The notes under the pieces are model-generated. The model did no database searches. It was not told where the DNA came from and saw only the letters and a program-made list of their open reading frames with translations. From Sphingobacterium sp. ML3W (GTDB taxonomy: Bacteria; Bacteroidota; Bacteroidia; Sphingobacteriales; Sphingobacteriaceae): DNA of 64,000 bases. The translations under genes were made by a program, and so were the position numbers. This document shows positions 1-10,500 of the stretch, piece by piece. Where the stretch lies: positions 1,488,001-1,552,000 of the forward strand of contig NZ_CP009278.1 in NCBI RefSeq assembly GCF_000747525.1. Direction: 5' to 3'. How positions within the stretch are numbered: position 1 is the first letter of the stretch; each line of letters opens with the position of its first letter.

Positions 1-1
1 T

Positions 2-307
2 ATCTCGAGCAATTCGGGAAAGTTTTTTGAATTGCCGACAACACAAGAATATAACCGGACTTTGAAACAATTAATGAAGTTGGCTAAAATCGATAAGCAG
101 ATATCCAGCCATGCTGCCCGTCATACTTTCGGTCACTTATTTATGAAATTTGGAGGAAACTTGCTTACACTGCAGAAGATATTAGGTCACGCAAAAATTG
201 AAACGACTTTAAAATATGCTCATCTGGATGACGATGATAACCTGGATCTGGTACTGAAGATTAATGATGAGTTTGAAGATGTAGGGAAGTTGAAAAATAT
301 GGCTTAA
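2..307 (+). CDS. Tyrosine recombinase / phage-type integrase, C-terminal part (5' truncated by window)
   Basis: The frame is open from base 2, so this is the 3' end of a gene that begins before the window. The visible ~100 residues are the last part of a tyrosine recombinase catalytic domain. The H-x-x-R box reads HAARHTFGHLF, followed by LGHAKIETTLKYAHL, which holds the second catalytic His and the nucleophilic Tyr. The first catalytic Arg must lie upstream of the window. Such enzymes cut and rejoin DNA at att or inversion sites and usually mark mobile elements or phase-variable loci in Bacteroidota. The acidic tail after the Tyr is usual for the family. The TTG at 32 is not a credible start because the homologous frame continues upstream. 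The target site cannot be seen. Confidence 0.85.
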   Translation: MSSNSGKFFELPTTQEYNRTLKQLMKLAKIDKQISSHAARHTFGHLFMKFGGNLLTLQKILGHAKIETTLKYAHLDDDDNLDLVLKINDEFEDVGKLKNMA

Positions 308-348
308 AATAAAAGCAGACTGATTTTGGTCTGCTTTTATTTTAAGCC
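301..348. terminator. Bidirectional terminator hairpin after integrase
   Basis: A perfect 20-bp inverted repeat (301-320 with 329-348) has an 8-nt loop. It has an A/T-rich half on both sides, so either strand gives a hairpin ending in a U-rich stretch. It sits between the integrase (+) and a minus-strand lipoprotein gene. The left arm overlaps the last codons and the TAA stop of the integrase. Confidence 0.8.
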
Positions 349-375
349 ATATATAATAAGTTTACAAATTTGTAA

Positions 376-1368
376 TTAATCAAATCCTACATCTAGGATC
401 TCATTTTCAAATATATTGTTTATACTAATTGTAAATCCACTGTTACTTTTAGGCGTTGGCTCTGGGTCAGGTGGTATTGAGGTGATTAAATCGAATATTG
501 GTCCTGTTAGTCTTGTTCTGTAGTTAGATTTGATTAATACGTCAGTAATATCCTTTGAACCAATAAGAACTCTATTTTTATCCAAAAGAGAAAGCTTAAT
601 ATTAAAATTAGAACCATTTATAACTGATTTTGGGAACAAATTGGTAGTATATATTGTATTAGTTTTTCCCACACTATCTTTTAAGTCATAGGTAGAAGAC
701 GCGTACATATAATTCTCCTCTTCTCCTAAGTAAAGTTGATCTATAAAGGGATTAATAAGAGCATACTGAAGGGAAGTTATTCTCAAATACCCAGCCTCAG
801 CTTTAACAGCATCTGACAATTGAACCATTAATTGACCATTTAATCGTTTTAATTCTAAAGGCGCATACGTTGAATCTCCTTCAACAATAAACTCTGAAAA
901 TCGCTTTGCAAAAACATCCCTAGTATTCTCTAAAGTTAAAGAATGATCGCCATTTAATGTGTTTTTAATACTTATCAGATAGTCATCTTCATCATAATAC
1001 ATGACAACACCTAGTTTATAATTTCCTTTTGGAAGTTGAAATTTAAAGTTCCAAAAATTTTCAACATTCTCTTCATTAAGGTACGGGATAATAGAACGAT
1101 TAGAATTTATTATAATATTTTCATTAGAATCGAATATCACAAATCTAATTCTAGTTGGTCTGCCAAAATGCTCATTTTCCGCAAGAGTTGTTTGAGATTT
1201 TTTATTAGCACCTTTCAAAGATATCGGTTCAGTAGTCACTTTAAAACTTTTAGCAGTGAAAGCTACATTATATAACTTTTTATCTATCGGATTAGGACCA
1301 TCCTTTTTACTACATCCCAAAAGAAACATGGCTAATAAAATAAAAAATAAGATCTTTTTCATAATCAT
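376..1368 (-). CDS. Hypothetical lipoprotein, possibly fimbrillin-like
   Basis: A 330-residue protein with a lipoprotein signal peptide. The N-terminus has a basic start (MIMKK), a hydrophobic stretch and the lipobox FLLGC, with the lipidated Cys near residue 19, so export and anchoring in an outer membrane leaflet are expected. The mature part is beta-rich, with alternating polar and hydrophobic residues and no catalytic motif. The spacing of the NVAFTAKSF and GNYKLGVVMYY segments recalls fimbrillin/Mfa-type adhesin-related lipoproteins of Bacteroidota, but this is only a resemblance. It converges on the integrase, and upstream of it is a decayed gene. A start two codons later (MKK at 1362) is equally possible. 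Function is unknown. Confidence 0.6.
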   Translation of the reverse strand: MIMKKILFFILLAMFLLGCSKKDGPNPIDKKLYNVAFTAKSFKVTTEPISLKGANKKSQTTLAENEHFGRPTRIRFVIFDSNENIIINSNRSIIPYLNEENVENFWNFKFQLPKGNYKLGVVMYYDEDDYLISIKNTLNGDHSLTLENTRDVFAKRFSEFIVEGDSTYAPLELKRLNGQLMVQLSDAVKAEAGYLRITSLQYALINPFIDQLYLGEEENYMYASSTYDLKDSVGKTNTIYTTNLFPKSVINGSNFNIKLSLLDKNRVLIGSKDITDVLIKSNYRTRLTGPIFDLITSIPPDPEPTPKSNSGFTISINNIFENEILDVGFD

Positions 1369-1416
1369 ATGGTTTGATTTACATAAATTTAACTATTTTT
1401 TCTTAATTTCAGCTAT

Positions 1417-2897
1417 TTAATATTTTGAGCCACCACTTCCCGAATTACAGGTAACACTAAAAAAAATAGCTGTCACGGAACTTGGGACATTAACATCTCC
1501 TTAGGATTCTAATGACTCAAGTGTTTTCCTCTTTGTAACATCTATTTTTATAGTTCTTGGAGTCGCATAATTAGTGAAATCAACGACCAATATTTTATCT
1601 TTTTCCCAGTCATATTCCCCTTTTATTTCCTGTTCATAAACAAATGCCTGCTCAAGATTATATTTGTTTTTAAATAGATTTACACCATCCTGATAAAACA
1701 ATTCATCCCCTTTGTTTACTCTTGTAACAACGTCTAGTAAATTTTGATACAGTTTTAATGTTTTGCCACGAGCGACTGGAGATGTTGACAATAAACCAGT
1801 TTTTTGACCTAATCCCTAACTAATATTTATCCAAATAGATGATACAAGTTGATATCCAGTATCCATCACATAAAATGTATCAAAGTCAGGATATTCAGAT
1901 TTTGCTCCATACGACCTACCTTCTGGTGATTAGGATTTACATTCCAATTCTCAATTAGAGTATATGCACTTTTAGGGAAGGAAATATGTCTCAGCGCTAC
2001 CCCAAGTTGCATCTGTAAGGAATAGATTGTTTTGAAATCAACATACTCTCTTACAGGTTGTAACCTTGCTTTTAAGGATAGCTGATTATTTGAAAACTCA
2101 GACTCCTGGATCTCATTAAAATCAACTATTCGTACAACCGGGTCAATGTAAAAACAATCAACATTATAAACCTCATTAACAATTCAAATGTTTATTTTTT
2201 CCGCATCAATTCTATTTCCTAAACTCAATTTCTTTCCATCTACACATACTTCATAGCTAATGGTCTTGCTTGTCTCTTATTTATAATATGGTGGGACTGA
2301 AGCAGGAGGTTCTGGTGCTCCGTAATTACCACCCACAAAGTCATTAGTATTTATTACTTCAATTACTAATCGGTAAGGGCCAATACCGTCACTGGCATTC
2401 CATTGTAAAAAGACTTTCAACAATTACAGAGTCAAATAGGTCCTCAATGAACTCTTCTGCATAAACCGTCCTTGAAGAGTCTGGTAAAAATGTTTTGTTA
2501 TTACCAGACATCTTGTGGATAGTCTTTAGAAACACACCTTATCAAAATCGCTTATTATAATCAATTCATCAATGTTTATATATTTTACCCGCGTTTTTAC
2601 CGAGGACGGAGTGGGATTTGTTCCACCCTCAGCTTGAAAAGAATAACTTACACCATCAATAATTATAGCTTTTGCAGTTGCTTTTTTATACGGTATATAT
2701 GCTTTATGTGCTGGTATGTCTCCAGCACTGGGTACGGAAAAGGTATCAAGATGTAAATCTTGATACCCTTTATTTTTTAATAGTGCCTTCAAAAGCTCGA
2801 GACTGCATTCCTTGACATGGGTGAGTTTCCTAACTCGACTAGATATTGTAGACATTTTGTAGACCTGATTTAGAAATGAATTATTTAACTTCCTCAC
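1417..2897 (-). pseudogene. Decayed ~490-codon gene of unknown family
   Basis: Read on the minus strand, one protein can be followed from MRKLNNSF at 2897 to ...GGSKY-stop at 1417 only by jumping frames and passing stops. The pieces are: 2897-2529 (ends DFDKVCF); a frame change into VFLKTIHKMSGNN; another near 2430 into LQWNASDGIGPYRLVIEV; an in-frame TAA after PPYYK; a TGA after AEKINI; a frame change near 1930 into GRSYGAKSEYPDFDTFY; a TAG after IWINIS; and a TAA at 1501 after KTLESLES, beyond which the frame runs to 1417. That makes about three frameshifts and four stops. The continuous amino-acid character across the lesions argues for one ancestral gene. No domain was recognised; one section looks like a beta-sandwich repeat. 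Confidence 0.6.
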
Positions 2898-3006
2898 CCT
2901 GACAAATGTTTAAAATTTCTTCAAACCCTTAAAATATTTTTCAAACGGATACATTAGAATTTCATTAGATATTCCTGAAGCTATTCATTTTACTCCTATA
3001 TTTTTT

Positions 3007-3014
3007 TAATTTTG
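3007..3014 (+). promoter_or_regulatory. Possible -7 box of the response-regulator/efflux operon
   Basis: TAATTTTG fits the Bacteroidota -7 consensus TAnnTTTG and lies 18 bp before the ATG at 3033. A good -33 TTTG is not seen at the expected distance, so this is tentative. Confidence 0.35.
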
Positions 3015-3032
3015 TGATTAAAGCAATTTACG

Positions 3033-3713
3033 ATGCAGATTTTAGTGATAGAGGACGATAAACGGATCAGTGATTTTCTAATTAAAGGATTGGAAGAGAA
3101 CGGCTATTTGGTTACTTTGTGCCGTTCTGCAGAGGAGGTGCTTGCTAACTATTTGAATATCGCTTGGGATCTATTGATTGTAGACATTATGCTTCCCAGT
3201 ATGGATGGGCGACAATTGGTTAGTACATTGCGATATAAGAAGTGTCATGCTCCCGTTTTGATGCTCAGTGCATTGAATACCGTGCAAGATAAAGTTGATT
3301 CATTGGACCTTGGAGCGGATGACTATTTAACGAAACCCTTTCATTTTGATGAATTGTTGTCACGAATCAAGGCACTCACACGTCGGAGTCAGCAGGGCTT
3401 TGAAATTCCAAAAAATCAGTTTATCCAAGTAGGAGCATTAAAGATTGATAAAGATCAATACAAAGTATTTGATTCCGATCAAGAAATTGAATTATCACCA
3501 CGTGAATTCAAACTGCTGATGTATCTGGTGGAGAACCAAAATAAAGCCGTTAGCAGAATCCAAATCTTAAATGCAGTTTGGGGCATTAATTTTGACAACC
3601 AAACGAATGTAGTAGATGTTTATATTTCTTATGTGCGTAATAAAATCGAAAAGCATCAAAAATATATTTTCACGGTAAAAGGGGTAGGGTATCTATTTAA
3701 ACTAGCGAAATGA
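3033..3713 (+). CDS. OmpR/PhoB-family response regulator (metal-efflux associated)
   Basis: A 226-residue two-domain response regulator. Residues 1-115 form a receiver domain with the acidic pair at 8-9, the phospho-acceptor Asp51 (IVDIMLPSMDG) and Lys101 (LTKPF). Residues ~130-225 form an OmpR-type winged helix (ELSPREFKLLMYLVENQNKAVSR ... NVVDVYISYVRNKI). It should bind DNA after phosphorylation by the kinase whose gene overlaps its stop codon by 4 nt. The efflux genes follow at once, so by analogy with CusRS/CzcRS it probably activates them in response to a metal, but the metal cannot be read from the sequence. A TAnnTTTG-like box lies just upstream. Confidence 0.92.
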   Translation: MQILVIEDDKRISDFLIKGLEENGYLVTLCRSAEEVLANYLNIAWDLLIVDIMLPSMDGRQLVSTLRYKKCHAPVLMLSALNTVQDKVDSLDLGADDYLTKPFHFDELLSRIKALTRRSQQGFEIPKNQFIQVGALKIDKDQYKVFDSDQEIELSPREFKLLMYLVENQNKAVSRIQILNAVWGINFDNQTNVVDVYISYVRNKIEKHQKYIFTVKGVGYLFKLAK

Positions 3714-5044
3714 ATTTAAAGAATCGCCTTTCTGTTTATGCTGCCTTTATTTTTGGGGTTATCATTTTGATTGCATCGACGATTATTTATGTCTCCTTTT
3801 ATACCAAAATGGAAAGCCAGGAGTTTCGGAATTTGGAAAATAAAACCTTATTATCCGCTTTATTTTATCTGGAGAAAGACGAAGTATCCTTTATCGAGCA
3901 TGAATCAATTAAAAATCAACTTCAAAAAAACATTTCTAAAAGTAACATATTAGTTGTTGATTCGCTCAACAGACGCTACGATGGATTAATGGAAGACGAG
4001 GCACCTATGTCATCCGATTTTTTTGATTTAGTTCGTAAACAAAATATCGCACAGCTCAAGACCGATTCATTTTTTTACAATGGACTTTTCTACCATGATA
4101 ATGAAGGCGATTTTGTCATCGTAACTCGGGCATCAACCGCTGAGTTTCACGATCAAATGCAACTGTTGCTCCATATTCTATTAGCAGTCTCGTTAATTGG
4201 ATTGATTTTGATATTGATCTTCTCTCAATTTTTAGGAAATATCGCTTATGATCCTATACTCAAAATGATCAGTGAAATTAAGAAAAGAGATAATCAAAAC
4301 TTTAATGAACCCATCGTTTTAAATAAATCTTACCAAGAAGTACAAGAATTGGTCGACACGTACAATCATTTTGTTGAAAAGCTAAGCCAAACCTTTTCCA
4401 TTCAAAAGAATTTCATCGATTATGTGTCTCATGAGTTGCGGACACCTCTTGCTGCAATTTTAGGAACTTTGGAGGTAAGTAAACAGAAACCTCGAACTGT
4501 TGCTGAGCATGAGTTGATCAGTTTGCAGTTGAAACGCTACACGGAAGATTTGCGTGATACGATTGATCATATGATGATCCTATCTGGGGCAAAGACTAAT
4601 TTTGAGACCAAGAAGATCCGTATCGACGAGGTGCTATGGGAAATCATAGAGCAAGTGACTTTGGTGCACCACGCACAAATCAATGTTGATATTCAGGTTG
4701 CAGACACCGACCTGTTGAAAGTGGAGGCAAATGATAAACTGTTACAGCTTGCTATTCAGAATATTGTGTTGAATGCGGTTAAATATTCCGATAATCAACC
4801 CGTTGAAATCCGTCTGAAGTCGCAAGGAGGTAAATTGCTTGTTGAAATCGTGGATCAAGGTATAGGTATCCTTCCAGCAGAGCTTATTCGTGTCACAGAT
4901 AATTTTTATAGAGGTGAAAATGCGCAAGAATATAATGGTAAAGGAATTGGTTTATCACTGGCTAATGTGATTTTTACACTGCACCATATTCACATGCATA
5001 TCCGTTCTGGTTCACAAGGAACAATCGTATCCCTTCAATTCTAA
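3710..5044 (+). CDS. Membrane sensor histidine kinase (metal-efflux associated)
   Basis: A 444-residue inner-membrane kinase. A first membrane helix lies at ~10-30, a periplasmic sensor segment at ~31-150 and a second helix at ~152-175. A HAMP-like linker follows, then the H-box with His241 (VSHELRTPLAAI). The ATPase domain carries the N-box (QNIVLNAVKYS), the G1 box (DQGIGI) and the G2 box (GKGIGLSLA). The ATG overlaps the end of the response-regulator gene, so the two are translationally coupled and act as a pair. The periplasmic part has no obvious His/Met/Cys metal cluster, so the ligand is uncertain. The gene ends 68 bp before the outer-membrane efflux gene. Confidence 0.92.
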   Translation: MNLKNRLSVYAAFIFGVIILIASTIIYVSFYTKMESQEFRNLENKTLLSALFYLEKDEVSFIEHESIKNQLQKNISKSNILVVDSLNRRYDGLMEDEAPMSSDFFDLVRKQNIAQLKTDSFFYNGLFYHDNEGDFVIVTRASTAEFHDQMQLLLHILLAVSLIGLILILIFSQFLGNIAYDPILKMISEIKKRDNQNFNEPIVLNKSYQEVQELVDTYNHFVEKLSQTFSIQKNFIDYVSHELRTPLAAILGTLEVSKQKPRTVAEHELISLQLKRYTEDLRDTIDHMMILSGAKTNFETKKIRIDEVLWEIIEQVTLVHHAQINVDIQVADTDLLKVEANDKLLQLAIQNIVLNAVKYSDNQPVEIRLKSQGGKLLVEIVDQGIGILPAELIRVTDNFYRGENAQEYNGKGIGLSLANVIFTLHHIHMHIRSGSQGTIVSLQF

Positions 5045-5112
5045 TCAAATTCTAATCTACTTCAAAATTCCTGTTAATCTATCAACCATAGCTTTGCTAA
5101 AAATAGTAAATA

Positions 5113-6366
5113 GTGAAGATATATTGGTTTATAGGAGCTTTTCTATTGACAGTTGGTCAATCGCAAGCACAAACGTATTCGAGACAGGCATTGAAAGATA
5201 TGCTTTTGCAGAACAATGGACAACTTATTGCTCAAAAATATCAGATTGAAGCCGCTGATGCGCTGATCGTACAAGAGAAATTATGGTCTAATCCGACGCT
5301 AAGTATCAGTGAAGTCAATCTTTGGAAAAACGGTACCACAGAGACCTTGCCTTATCTTTTTGGTAAATATGGTCAACATCAACAGATTGGTCTAGAATTG
5401 GAACAAGTAATTGAAACTGCCGGTAAACGTAAAAAGAGAGTCAATCTCAAATCCTTAGAAAAGAAAGATGCTTTATTGGATTATGAAGAATTACTGCGTG
5501 AACTACAATTTGAGCTGGACGAAGCCTATTGGAGCTATGTTGCTGTTTCGAGAAAAGAAGTATTAGTGGATTCCATCGTGAATTTGTACCAAAGTTTGGA
5601 AAGTCAATATAAACGTCAGTCCGATCTTAATAACATTCCTAAATCCGATCATCTCCGCATTCAATCAGCCTTGATCAACTTTGAAAAGAATCGGGTGGAA
5701 TTGTATACAGAAAAAAACACTTGGTTAAATAAAATTAAAGTTTTGACCCAAGATGAAGCCATCACCGAAGCACAGATCGAAACCATAAATATTCCGTTAA
5801 ATCTAAGTCAAAGCATACCCGTTGATTTAGAAAAACAATTGTTGGACCAAAATATTGGCTATCAAAAACAGGCCAATGAACGGGATAAAGCGCAACAACA
5901 GTTATTGATTGAGCAAGCGGAGAAAAAGCCAGATTTGGCTTTTCAACTCAGTTACGACCGGGGAGGAAATATCATGCGTGATTTTGTGGGTATAGGTGTT
6001 AGCATGGACCTACCTATTTGGAATCGGAATAAGGGGAATATTAAAGCTGCAGAAAATATGGTGAAGCATGCAGAAATACAACAAAATACAGTTGTCAATC
6101 AGTTGAAAACGCAGCTAAATGAATTAAAATACCAAGTGCAACTCTATGAAACAACTTTGTTGAAGTCCCAAAAACTTGATTCGAAAGAACGCAGCGCTAT
6201 GATTGCCAATTATCAAAAGCATTTACAAAAGAAGCAGATCACTTTATTGGAATTTATAGATTTTATCGAGGCTTATCAAGAAACCGAATGTGGGGTTGTT
6301 GAAATGACCTTAGCCTATCAGGTGGCTTATGCTCAGCTTCAGTATTTAACAGGAGGAAAGTTCTAA
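5113..6366 (+). CDS. TolC/CzcC-type outer-membrane efflux protein
   Basis: A 417-residue outer-membrane factor of the OEP family with a signal peptide (FLLTVGQSQA, cleavage before QTYSRQ). It has the two tandem long alpha-helical halves of the family, rich in Gln/Glu/Lys heptads, and the typical segment (GIGVSMDLPIWNRNKG) at the start of the second half. In a CzcCBA pump it forms the trimeric channel through the outer membrane. The start is a GTG at 5113, because the signal peptide begins there and no ATG is suitably placed. It is followed 40 bp later by the periplasmic adaptor gene. In this locus the order is C-B-A. Confidence 0.88.
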   Translation: MKIYWFIGAFLLTVGQSQAQTYSRQALKDMLLQNNGQLIAQKYQIEAADALIVQEKLWSNPTLSISEVNLWKNGTTETLPYLFGKYGQHQQIGLELEQVIETAGKRKKRVNLKSLEKKDALLDYEELLRELQFELDEAYWSYVAVSRKEVLVDSIVNLYQSLESQYKRQSDLNNIPKSDHLRIQSALINFEKNRVELYTEKNTWLNKIKVLTQDEAITEAQIETINIPLNLSQSIPVDLEKQLLDQNIGYQKQANERDKAQQQLLIEQAEKKPDLAFQLSYDRGGNIMRDFVGIGVSMDLPIWNRNKGNIKAAENMVKHAEIQQNTVVNQLKTQLNELKYQVQLYETTLLKSQKLDSKERSAMIANYQKHLQKKQITLLEFIDFIEAYQETECGVVEMTLAYQVAYAQLQYLTGGKF

Positions 6367-6406
6367 ATATAAATAACCAAACCGAGCTTGTTAGCTCAGC
6401 AGTAAT

Positions 6407-7516
6407 ATGATGACGATGAAACACAAGATAATATATTTACCGATGGTCGTTTTGATAAGATTACTATCGGGATGCAGTGGTGACACGACTGCGAATACTG
6501 ATGAAACAGTAGCCGATACGAAATTTTGTCTTAGTGAACAGATGAAAAAAACTACTACGATTAGTACGTTAGAACTTTTGCCAATTACCGAACAATTGTC
6601 TTTATCGGGTAAGATTGATTACAATGAAAATGATCTGGTCGCATTCAGAAGCTTACTAGAAGGTACAGTGGAAAGTGTAGGGTTTGAATTGGGGGATTAT
6701 GTAAAGGCTGGACAGCTATTAGCAACGATCAAATCAACACATGTGCAAGAGCTGTTTCAAGAGCACCGGAACTACCAGAATCAGATTGTGATGGCGACCA
6801 AACAATTGCAAACGAAAAAGGAGTTATTGCAGGACGGTATGGTCGCTGGTACGGAAGTGTTGACAAGTGAACATGAATTGGCAAGTTTGAAAATAGAACG
6901 GGACCGTGTACAGCAAATTTTAAAGATGTATCGTGCAAAGGGACAAGGGTCTTTTGAAATTGTAGCACCAAAGAATGGCTACATCATTCAAAAGGCAGTC
7001 AGTATTGGTCAAAGTATTTCTGCCGATCAAGATCCCCTATTTTCGATATCCAATCTGAAGCAAGTGTGGGTGATGGTCAATATCTACGCCAATAATTTAA
7101 AATATATCAAAGAAGGTGATGCTGTAAAAGTCAAGACTATTGCGCAGCCGGATACTTTTTATCCTGGAAAAATTGATAAAATATACCATGTGTTTGATGA
7201 TAATGAACATGTGTTAAAAGCCAGAGTAATATTGGAAAATCAAAACTTACAATTGATGCCAGGTTTAGCAGCAGATATCATTATCGATAAATCCAATGCT
7301 GGGGCAGAAGCCTATGCTATACCTAACGCTGCTATCGTATTCCATAATAATAAAGAATATATCGTTGTTTATAAAGATGATTGCGCCATATCTACCAAGC
7401 GAATCACTACGCTAACCTCCAATGAACAATATACGTTCGTCCAAGAAAAATTCGCTGCCGATGAGCAGGTCATCAGTAAGAATGCCTTGTTATTATTTGA
7501 ACAATTAAATCCATAA
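6407..7516 (+). CDS. czcB: Periplasmic adaptor (membrane-fusion) lipoprotein of RND metal efflux, CzcB-like
   Basis: A 369-residue HlyD/CzcB-type membrane fusion protein. The N-terminus has a hydrophobic segment and the lipobox LLSGC, so it is probably lipid-anchored in the inner membrane. The order is a beta-barrel strand, a lipoyl half (GTVESVGFELGDYVKAGQLLATI), an alpha-hairpin at ~115-175, the second lipoyl half (IVAPKNGYIIQKAVSIGQSI), then the beta-barrel and membrane-proximal domains. It links the RND pump encoded next (3 bp later) to the outer-membrane channel. There is no N-terminal His-rich metal-binding extension. ATG codons at 6407, 6410 and 6416 are all usable starts. Confidence 0.88.
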   Translation: MMTMKHKIIYLPMVVLIRLLSGCSGDTTANTDETVADTKFCLSEQMKKTTTISTLELLPITEQLSLSGKIDYNENDLVAFRSLLEGTVESVGFELGDYVKAGQLLATIKSTHVQELFQEHRNYQNQIVMATKQLQTKKELLQDGMVAGTEVLTSEHELASLKIERDRVQQILKMYRAKGQGSFEIVAPKNGYIIQKAVSIGQSISADQDPLFSISNLKQVWVMVNIYANNLKYIKEGDAVKVKTIAQPDTFYPGKIDKIYHVFDDNEHVLKARVILENQNLQLMPGLAADIIIDKSNAGAEAYAIPNAAIVFHNNKEYIVVYKDDCAISTKRITTLTSNEQYTFVQEKFAADEQVISKNALLLFEQLNP

Positions 7517-7519
7517 GGC

Positions 7520-10500
7520 ATGCAAAAGTTAGTTCAAAATATCGTGACTTTTTCGTTGCGAAATACCACATTTATTCTATTTGCTACACTTGCATTATTG
7601 TTTGCTGGCGTTTATGCTTTAAAACATACTGCGATTGAAGCATTTCCAGATGTGACCAGTACCCGCGGCCGTATCATTACCCAGTGGCCGGGTAGAAGTG
7701 CTGAGGAAATGGAAAAACTGGTCACCTTACCTATTTCTAAGGTGATGAACAGTATACCTCATAAATCCAATATTCGTTCCATATCCTTATTTGGTCTTTC
7801 TGTAGTAACGGTCCAATTTGAAGATGGTGTAGATGATTTTTATGCACAACAATATGTATCCAATAAATTAAATGGCGTCAGTTTACCTGAAGGAGCAAAT
7901 GCGGAGATTGAGCCACCATCAGGAGCTACAGGTGAGATCTTTCGATATGTAATCAAAAGCGATCTTCCTATAAAAGAAATTACCGCTATTCAGGATTGGG
8001 TGATCGAACGCGAACTGTTATCGGTACCTGGAGTTGCCGATGTGGTGAGTTTTGGCGGGGAAGAGAAAACTTATGAAATTAAGATTAATCCAACGGAATT
8101 AAAGAATTTTGACCTATCGCCTTTAGATGTCTATGAAGCTGTATCCAAATCAAACGTTAATGTGGGCGGAGATGTCATCGAACAGGGGAGTCAAGCCTAT
8201 GTCGTCAGAGGAGTTGGTTTGTTAGATAAAATAGAGGATATTGGTAACATTACGATCAAGTTAAATGGTTCAACACCTATCTTGATTAAGAACGTCGCTG
8301 ATGTCGTCGTATCGCATAAACCCCGTCTGGGACAAGTGGGCTATAATGAACATCATGATATGGTCGAAGGAATTGTCGTGATGTTGCGTGGAGAAAATCC
8401 GTCTGCAGTTATCGAGGGTCTAAGGGCCAAAATAACCGAACTTAACGAACGTACACTACCCGATAATGTCAAGATCGAAACGGTCATAGACCGTACCAAA
8501 TTGGTTGATAATACGGTAAAAACGGTGTCTAAAAACTTGATTGAAGGTATACTTTTGGTTTCACTTATTGTTTTTATTTTCCTTTATAATTGGAAATCCA
8601 CTTTTATTGTTGCTTCGGTTATCCCCCTCGCTTTCCTCTTTGCCATTATCATGTTAAAGATACAGGGATTACCTGCTAATTTAATATCCATGGGATCCTT
8701 GGATTTCGGTTTATTATTGGAAGGAACACTCGTTATAGTCGAGACCGTATTTGTTGCCATGGCGACATTATCACATCAAGTAGGGGCCGAACGATTTGCC
8801 AAAATGAGTAAGTTGGGCGTGATTAAAAAAAGTGCTGGTAGTGTAGCTTCCTACATCTTCTTTGCATTGCTAATTTTGATCGTTGCGCTACTGCCTATCT
8901 TTTCTTTTCAAAAAGTAGAAGGTAAGATGTTTACTCCTTTGGCATTTACGTTGGGTTACGCTTTATTAGGATCCTTGATCTTAAGTTTGACCTACGTTCC
9001 AGCTATGTGTAAATTGTTGTTTACAAAAAATATCGATGAGAAAGAAAATCTGATTACGCGATTTTTTCAAAAAACAATTTTCGGCATGTATGCGACAGCA
9101 TTCCGTTACAAAAAAACAACCATTGGTCTATTTCTGGGGATTTTAGCTTTGTGTCTTTTCAAATTCATGCACTATGGCTCCGAATTTCTTCCAAAGCTCA
9201 ATGAGGGAGCGATCTACATACGGGCAACTTTACCCAATAGTGTCAATTTAAAAGAGTCAACTCGATTGACGGAAGAGATGAAAGAATTGATGCAGAAAGA
9301 TTGTGAGGAGATTGATTTTGTACTCACGCAGACAGGTAGACCAAATGATGGAACTGATCCAACCGGATTTTTCAATATCGAATTCAATGTGCAGCTGAAA
9401 GATGCCAGTGAATGGAAAAGGAAAGTTTCTAAAGAAGATATTATCCAAGAGATGCGCACCAAATTGCATCATTATCCCGGTATAACCTTTGGATTCAGTC
9501 AGCCTATTCAAGATAATGTCGAAGAGTATGTTGCTGGGGTGAAGAGTTCTCTGGTTATCAAAATTTTTGGTGATGACCTTTACGATTTAGAAAAATATGC
9601 CAATAAAGTGGCAGAATCCATTTCAAAAGTTAAGGGCATCGCGGATATCAATGTGTATAAGAACATTGGATTGCCCGAATTGAAAATTCAATTGCACGAC
9701 TCCAAGATGGCAAAATATGGTATTCAGACACGCGATGTACAAGCTGTTATCGAAATGACTATCGGTGGGCAGGCGGCGACAACCTTTTATGAGGGCGACA
9801 GGCAATTTGATGTCATTCTTCGTTTTCAAGAAGCATATCGCGATTCACCTACCAAAATTGGTAATATCTTGATACCCACAAGTAATGGGCAGAATATTCC
9901 ACTGCAAGAAATAGCGAGTATCGCTTATCAAACGGGGCCAGCATTCATCTATCGTGAAGGCAATAGTCGCTACATAGGTGTTGGATTTAGTATCGAAGGT
10001 CGCGATTTGGGTAGTACTATCGTAGAAGCGAAGCAGGTTGTTGCTGCTGAAGTGAGTTTACCAAAGGAAAACCATATGGAGTGGGCCGGAGAGTTTGAAA
10101 GTAAAGAGCGTGCTGCAAAACAACTGGCTTTAGTAGTTCCTATTTCCTTGGTACTCATTTTATTATTGCTATATGCCAATTTTGGGAATGTAAAAGACAC
10201 TGCAATAGCTTCATTGACTTTACCTTTTGCCTTTATTGGTGGGTTTATTTCACTTTGGGCGACCGGAACGATATTTGGAATATCAGCAGGTATTGGTTTT
10301 ATCATATTATTTGGTGTTGCTACTATCGATGGAATTGTTTTGATAGGCGTCATTAGGGATAACCTGAAACATAAGATGAAGTTAAAAGATTCCATTATTC
10401 AGGGGGTTAGAAGCAGGATTCGACCTGTGGTGATGATTGCCTTAATGGGTTCCATGGGCTTGTTGCCAGCAGCTTTATCAACAGGTATGGGGTCTGAAAT

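Noticed and set aside
9970..10395. 141-codon open frame antisense to czcA of system 1
   Set aside because: Shadow of the real gene, with no independent signal or motif.
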